Assembly: GCA_038256565.1 (NCBI GenBank)
Contig: JBBSKG010000108.1
Coordinates: forward strand, 1 to 7,639
Direction: 5' to 3'
Source of the DNA: JACOTK01 sp038256565
GTDB taxonomy: Bacteria; Actinomycetota; Acidimicrobiia; Acidimicrobiales; CADCSY01
Length of the DNA: 7,639 nucleotides
Shown here: in pieces, positions 5,701 to 7,639 of the stretch
Position numbering within the stretch: position 1 is the stretch's first letter
Layout of the letters: the number at the start of each line of letters is the position of its first letter
Made by a program: the position numbers and the translations under genes
The notes under the pieces: generated by a model
The model's database searches: none
Told to the model about the DNA's origin: nothing
What the model saw: only the letters and a program-made list of their open reading frames with translations

Positions 5701-7161
5701 TCGGTCCGTTAGGCCTGATGTGATTGGGTCAAGTGTGTGGCCCCATCGGTAGGCGGCAAAATCAGACCCAGGCACCTCCAAGATGCGAGTGCTATTTCCT
5801 CTTGCGTCAAGTGATGCAGCGGCCTCGTTCCAGTAGTTAGGTATGTCTTCAGGACGATTAAAACGTTCTGAAACAAGATCGCCTGTCCAGAGCGGTGAGA
5901 AGTTTGCAGCCACGAGTGCCCCCACGAACACAGTGGCGAGAGCGCCAAGTCGAGCTTGCCGGGCCGTTAGAGCGCATAGTCCGGCTCCGAGCAAGAGGGC
6001 AACGCCGAGCGCTACGAGGGGAGTCGCCCGTTGAGTATTACGCAACGAAAGTATGAAGTCTGATTGCGCAGCAGCATCACGAAATGCCCTACCAAGTGGA
6101 GAGGGGTTGGCGTAAGGGAAGGCCCCGCTGGCGAGGACCGTTCCGACCAATATCAACACTGCGACATAGAAGCGGTATCGCCACCGCATCATCGTTCCCA
6201 CCACCAGTGCGAGCAGCGGAATCAACAGAGAAATCCCTAGAATTACTGGTCGAACTTCATAGCGCTTTGAGAATGGCAACCACAGCCCTCCATTGTCGCC
6301 GCCGTAGAAGAACCAATAACCCAGTCCACGCAGTATCTCTGGAGCTGACGATGTCGCTGCTACTTGTTGAACTGTCTCGGTTGTGCGAAGAATAGGCAGT
6401 CCGTAACGGCCGTCGACCATGAGGGCCACGAGCCACCAGAGCTGGGTGACCCCTACGAGCAAGCCAATGCGAAGTGAGGTTCCAGTTGCTTGTCGCCAGC
6501 TCACTTCTTTTGTTGCCCAAACTGCACATGGCATCCAAAGCATGACGGCCAAGGCAACGTATAACAACGAGCTGGCATTGACTGCGCCTACGGTTGTGAC
6601 GACCAAAGCTATGAGAGCAGGGTGACGCCAGCCCCCACGTCTTGTTGCACGAATCGTAAGCGCTAACAAAATGGGAAGCCCGGCCCAGGGCAAGAGAATG
6701 ACCGAGGTGCCAGTGATGTAGCCGAGCGTGTAGGGGCTGAGTTGATAGGCAAGCGCTGCAACAAGCCCTGCCCATTCGTTACGCAAACCCAATGTGCGCC
6801 AAAGCACCAACATCCCGGCTCCGGCTATGAAAAGGAGCGAGCCCATCCAGAGGCGTTGGGTTACCCAGTCTGCAAGACCCATGAACTCACCAACCCAGAA
6901 AAATGGCCCAGTGGGAAAGAGGTACCCAATGTTTTGATGTGTGACAGTGCCCATGCCTGTGCTGGAATCCCACATGTATGGGGCATTACGAATGAGACGG
7001 CCAGGATTCAGGTAGAGAAGTTGTTTGGTGTCCGCATTGAGTCGACCAGGCTGAGTCGCCAGAAGAGGAACATAAGCCACAAAACCAAGAAACAGAAGGG
7101 TTTTATGACGACCAAGGGCATGAAGAGTTCTGGAAAGTTTGGTCATGACCCTGATCAGCAC
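631..7161 (-). CDS. aftD: Giant AftD-type (DUF3367) alpha-(1->3)-arabinofuranosyltransferase fused to a second GT-C-like membrane module
   Basis: Codes for 2176 residues without interruption, against roughly 1400 for mycobacterial AftD. AftD enzymes transfer arabinofuranose from decaprenyl-phosphoryl-arabinose to arabinan on the outer face of the membrane. Seen here: a basic N-terminus, then about 11 hydrophobic segments (20-420) with the family's first-loop motif LNADTK (D44 is the likely catalytic acid), WDSSTG, the GYLFPTGPFF block (79-88) and LRNTQRATP (373-381). An extracytoplasmic region follows: a Pro/Thr-rich linker (558-632), TDTNRRRAQRW (685-695), discoidin-like domains (about 742-881 and 974-1120), and a beta-rich domain (1124-1300) ending in the ESQNKGW and DGFANGWLV motifs. 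Five more membrane segments (1308-1466) close the AftD part. A basic linker leads to a second polytopic module (1485-1955) and a C-terminal beta-rich domain. Start: GTG at 7161 overlaps the upstream stop; ATG at 7146 (M6) is an alternative. Arabinose as the donor sugar is transferred from the family and unproven here. Confidence 0.9.
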   Translation of the reverse strand: MLIRVMTKLSRTLHALGRHKTLLFLGFVAYVPLLATQPGRLNADTKQLLYLNPGRLIRNAPYMWDSSTGMGTVTHQNIGYLFPTGPFFWVGEFMGLADWVTQRLWMGSLLFIAGAGMLVLWRTLGLRNEWAGLVAALAYQLSPYTLGYITGTSVILLPWAGLPILLALTIRATRRGGWRHPALIALVVTTVGAVNASSLLYVALAVMLWMPCAVWATKEVSWRQATGTSLRIGLLVGVTQLWWLVALMVDGRYGLPILRTTETVQQVAATSSAPEILRGLGYWFFYGGDNGGLWLPFSKRYEVRPVILGISLLIPLLALVVGTMMRWRYRFYVAVLILVGTVLASGAFPYANPSPLGRAFRDAAAQSDFILSLRNTQRATPLVALGVALLLGAGLCALTARQARLGALATVFVGALVAANFSPLWTGDLVSERFNRPEDIPNYWNEAAASLDARGNSTRILEVPGSDFAAYRWGHTLDPITSGLTDRPMVARELVPMGSPGTVSLLNALDRRMQEGTLDPAGIAPVARLMGAGDVLTRFDLEYERYRTPRPWLAWALFSPPPPGLGPPLRFGPSAPINRAVESLPLIDEITLATEPVPTKTGSTEPALTEPPPLAVFPVTDPLPIIHSRPTNRMQTVDGDGEGIVEAAEVGLIDPDASLLYAGSLAGDRGLNALATAGENDLIITDTNRRRAQRWFGLRENGGYTEYIGEKPLRVDPADARIPLFSNSNDSTATVITPKGGISASATSYGDPIRYAPHARPSRAIDANPETAWVTGAFSSVIGERIVVSLDKPVTSEHVTLLQPQGGRDRFITQVRLTFDERNPVDVDLDEDSLRAPGQLINLSERTFSTLGVEILSDGLATGSNYSGLDGVGFAEIRIGGFSGAIDEVTRLPTELLSRVKNDLQHRMAIVVARQRSNPREPVLQDSEEAMVRSFTLPSTRTFELSGSARISAHAPDPVIDDLVGIPLAEGGGVTASSSGRLSGEVRARSSAALDGDPSTHWSPGFLQQEGHWVQYAFSTAQTFDRLDLQVVRDGRHSVPTRLLLSGSDGETREVTLPTLTGPVSALDVPTPTTVHFPAMTTDKVTITILATEPTTTIDWYTNDPIAMPVAIAEIGIPGVQLPPASGVLAFKCRNDLITIDNKSYPVRISGLHNDALNRDGLRIEPCGTEPLTLTKGEHEIRTSPGKLSGFDLDRLVLTSAQGGAGETIEAWVTKNQQPYQAKEAPRLTVTTHSPTKRSIKVAPGRAREFWLVLGESQNKGWQANMGGHILGPSRLIDGFANGWLVTAPASNKPFVIDLEWTPQRTVWRGIQASLLGLVVCLGILIASFTRRRKTVDPVGSVLTLDDDPQVDRPQFEWPIAWQGNSPSLYVVAIAMFLIGAIGYFISRPIIGLAASALVGIGLTIRNSRSLLSFATFATFGLSASLIGISHLRHNYPSDSTWPGRFETMHWLGLTAVFFLLVHTLIDRLRGTENTRERSALLKRLTASPRSRHFLASAAGSFTGSIVFTWMLTAGSWELFSWQKMGGFYDAQAHVLLNGKWDVPQQALGIESFTIDGKSYLYQGPIPALFRLPFLMFSDHLDGRLTQLSMLVAYVVIMAVISHLAWRIRGMIRGDDPVTTLELLGIGCFMALLGGGSSLVYLASRAWVYHEALMWGVAFSLAAINALIGYIEKPTWRRLALVSLLTTAALGSRVSIGLGPLAGLSLACGLSLLKLKPWRALSGQTSFQQKVETLKKGFVLGVAPLIPLGLYVLVNFVKFQTLFSVPFAYQGSTLVDPTRQQMLAANNGTLFGLQFIPTTLWHYIDPTALSISRRFPFVDFPPIPGKVIGDVQFDLIDRTGSVPATLSILCLLSLLGIIAILRFRRITETNHPSLRTLRIPLFGVIASGLSILPFGYIAHRYLADLFPFFVLTGLTGFHVLARQRFNWVRLTRAAVIVTACLGLFTAGINLSLAAVFQRSYSPNVPAGVVAGFVGFQQDIDSWTGRRLGGFRPPSVQVHDELPITGTSGSLVIVGNCDGLYLNDGMMTNSVKRTPWVPVERTGVTGLHRAKIRFSKRPIGTNETIVNFQDGSNKAAVTAMYLNDGHMKFELSGSSRFGFLIEMLPVPIKIGHTYLLEVVADPRMHSLIVMLDDRVVLETFYWYQGKALSFPPGFQEVPVKATLCQKVRAAAGFTSSS
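2677..2763 (-). other. Protein region: fusion junction between the AftD module and the second membrane module
   Basis: Residues about 1467-1495. The AftD part ends with a membrane segment (1452-1466) and then a strongly basic stretch (RLRG, NTRERS, LLKRL, SPRSRH) before the next membrane segment at 1496. By the positive-inside rule this linker is cytoplasmic. The frame stays open across it, and the nearest methionine codons (M1449 and M1511) lie outside it, so nothing here suggests a separate downstream gene start. Confidence 0.6.
3262..3792 (-). other. Protein region: third extracytoplasmic beta-rich domain with AftD closing motifs
   Basis: Residues about 1124-1300. It contains the only two cysteines in the extracytoplasmic part of the AftD module (C1133 and C1167), so a disulfide is plausible. 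It ends with LGESQNKGWQA (1254-1264) and IDGFANGWLV (1277-1286), blocks I associate with the C-terminal extracytoplasmic part of AftD homologues. The membrane segment 1308-1329 follows directly. Confidence 0.6.
3802..4242 (-). other. Protein region: second discoidin (F5/8 type C)-like carbohydrate-binding domain
   Basis: Residues about 974-1120. It repeats the plan of the first domain: VTASSSGRLSG, then SSAALDGDPSTHWSPG, then HWVQYAFSTAQTFDRLDLQVV, and a closing VAIAEIGIPGV. The two copies align in motif order but differ in sequence, so this looks like an old duplication, not a recent repeat. Confidence 0.75.
4519..4938 (-). other. Protein region: first discoidin (F5/8 type C)-like carbohydrate-binding domain
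   Basis: Residues about 742-881. The segment opens ISASATSYGD, continues with SRAIDANPETAWVTG (the strand-loop with D and W that is typical of discoidin domains), then ERIVVSLDKPV and VTLLQPQGG, and closes with GVGFAEIRIGG. AftD enzymes are known to carry extracytoplasmic carbohydrate-binding modules; glycan binding here is inferred. Confidence 0.7.
4741..4747 (-). repeat. Seven-base G tract (C on + strand) inside the giant gene
   Basis: A run of seven C on the + strand reads CAG GGG GGG AGG on the coding strand and gives Q805-G-G-R808 in the first discoidin-like domain. It is the longest homopolymer I noticed in the gene and a place where slippage or a sequencing error would shift the frame; in this sequence the frame is intact. 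Confidence 0.8.
5266..5490 (-). other. Protein region: Pro/Thr-rich linker with TEP repeats
   Basis: Residues 558-632. It holds a PPPPGLGPP run (560-568) and then a Thr/Glu/Pro-rich stretch with TEPVP (594-598), STEPAL (603-608) and TEPPPL (609-614). It sits between the GT-C domain and the folded extracytoplasmic region and looks like an extended, disordered spacer. On the + strand it shows as recurring ggttctgtt/ggttcggtt units at about 5331-5385. Confidence 0.55.
5527..7161 (-). other. Protein region: N-terminal GT-C catalytic membrane domain of the AftD module
   Basis: Residues 1 to about 545 of the giant protein. Hydrophobic runs at about 20-37, 104-121, 128-148, 153-170, 181-198, 199-215, 230-248, 305-323, 330-347, 378-398 and 405-420 give about 11 membrane passes, which places the following region outside the cell. 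The first extracytoplasmic loop carries ADTK (43-46) and the GYLFPTGPFF block, the same place where GT-C enzymes carry their catalytic acidic residue. Segment limits are by eye. Confidence 0.75.
7144..7161 (-). other. Coupled start region: GT4 stop overlapping the giant gene's alternative starts
   Basis: The GT4 stop (TGA, 7157-7155 read on the minus strand) lies between two in-frame starts of the giant gene, GTG at 7161 and ATG at 7146. Upstream of the GTG there is no purine-rich ribosome site. Upstream of the ATG there is only AGGG, two bases away, which is too close to be a good site. The lack of a clear ribosome site favours translation by coupling to the GT4 gene. Which start is used cannot be decided from the sequence; they differ by five residues. 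Confidence 0.6.
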
Positions 7162-7639
7162 TTGATGTCAGGCGAGGACATTTGAGCTGCGAGTGGCGCA
7201 AGCGTGTCATAAGCACAACCAGGCCAGGTGAATTGTGCTGCGTGATCGAGGGCACCAACAGCCAGTCGTTTGCGTAGGCTCGAGTCCCGAAGCACTCGAG
7301 CGGTCTGGGTGAATAACTCCTCGTTATCGCTGGCCAACAATCCGCTGTGATCATCGGATACTGCGTCGATGTGTCCTGCAATACGAGTCGCAACCGCTGG
7401 CGTCCCACAAGCCCCAGCCTCGGTAACGGTCATGCCCCACCCTTCTGCACTTGATGCACTGACGAGCAGCCATGAGCGCCGATAGAGGTCTACAAGCATC
7501 TCGTGGTCAACTCGTCCGACGAAATTAACGTGATCAGCCACGCCAAGCTGGCCAGCTAGGGCTTCAAGCGAGTCTCGTTCGGGTCCGTCACCGACGATGA
7601 AAGCTTTTAGTTCGGGAAACTCTTTTACCAAGCGGGCAA
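7155..7639 (-). CDS. Glycosyltransferase family 4 (GT-B), C-terminal half (5' end outside window)
   Basis: Partial gene running off the right edge; the 160 visible residues begin ARLVKEFPELK, an internal stretch of GT4 enzymes, so the TTG at 7631 is not a convincing start. The visible part is the donor-binding Rossmann lobe of a GT-B fold: the strand and turn AFIVGDGPER, then VNFVGRV, then the EX7E signature of retaining GT4 enzymes in SSAEGWGMTVTEAGACGTP (E65 and E73 of the fragment), which contacts the nucleotide-sugar. DHSGLLASDNEEL follows, the usual GT4 loop before the C-terminal helix. It would act in the cytoplasm or at the inner membrane face, moving a sugar from an activated donor to an envelope glycan precursor; which sugar cannot be told. 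Its stop (7155-7157) lies inside the first codons of the giant gene, so the two are probably co-transcribed and translationally coupled. Confidence 0.9.
   Translation of the reverse strand, partial: ARLVKEFPELKAFIVGDGPERDSLEALAGQLGVADHVNFVGRVDHEMLVDLYRRSWLLVSASSAEGWGMTVTEAGACGTPAVATRIAGHIDAVSDDHSGLLASDNEELFTQTARVLRDSSLRKRLAVGALDHAAQFTWPGCAYDTLAPLAAQMSSPDIKC

Noticed and set aside
6257..6775. 172-residue minus-strand frame inside the giant gene
   Set aside because: It is in a different frame from the AftD coding frame over the conserved membrane domain, with a translation rich in S, R and H. Shadow frame.
6742..7185. 147-residue open frame on the + strand, antisense to the start of the giant gene and the end of the GT4 gene
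   Set aside because: It covers conserved AftD sequence on the other strand, and the translation is rich in H, K, T, S and C without any motif. Shadow frame.
7629..7631. TTG at 7631 as the start of the GT4 gene
   Set aside because: It would give a protein of only the second GT-B lobe, and the residues before it (AR-LVKEFPEL) belong to the usual GT4 sequence. The gene is treated as partial.

Overview
This window most likely comes from an actinobacterium. The main reason is a very large AftD-type (DUF3367) arabinofuranosyltransferase, a family known from actinobacterial cell-envelope synthesis. G+C is only a little over half by eye. That, and the style of the protein (motifs such as TDTNRRRAQRW and a YERYRTPRP-type segment), make me lean to an Acidimicrobiia-like lineage over a high-GC mycolate genus. 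This placement is inference. I see no RNA genes, mobile elements, CRISPR arrays or phage genes.

Layout: positions 2-673 (+) hold the C-terminal part of a class I SAM-dependent methyltransferase whose start lies outside the window. Positions 631-7161 (-) hold one uninterrupted 2176-residue gene that fills 85% of the window. Positions 7155-7639 (-) hold the C-terminal half of a GT-B family 4 glycosyltransferase that enters from the right edge. The two minus-strand genes are packed with a 7-bp overlap, or 8 bp apart if the second start is used, and look like one operon read right to left. The methyltransferase converges on them, and its last 43 bp overlap the end of the giant gene. No gene-free stretch exceeds about 20 bases.

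The main point of interest is the giant protein. Residues 1 to about 1470 look like a complete AftD: an N-terminal GT-C membrane domain, a large extracytoplasmic region with two discoidin (F5/8 type C)-like domains and a third beta-rich domain, then a C-terminal membrane bundle. In the same reading frame a second polytopic membrane module follows (about 1485-1955). It has its own GT-C-like first loop (FYDAQA...KWDV) and a C-terminal extracytoplasmic beta-rich domain (about 2000-2176). It therefore appears to be two membrane glycosyltransferase-like proteins fused into one chain.

Taken together the three genes suggest a polysaccharide or glycolipid envelope locus. The cytoplasmic GT4 and the methyltransferase (possibly the tail of a GT2-methyltransferase fusion) would build or modify a lipid-linked glycan. 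The AftD-like fusion would add sugars from a polyprenyl-phosphate donor on the outer face of the membrane. The pathway is inferred from families; the substrates cannot be read from the sequence.
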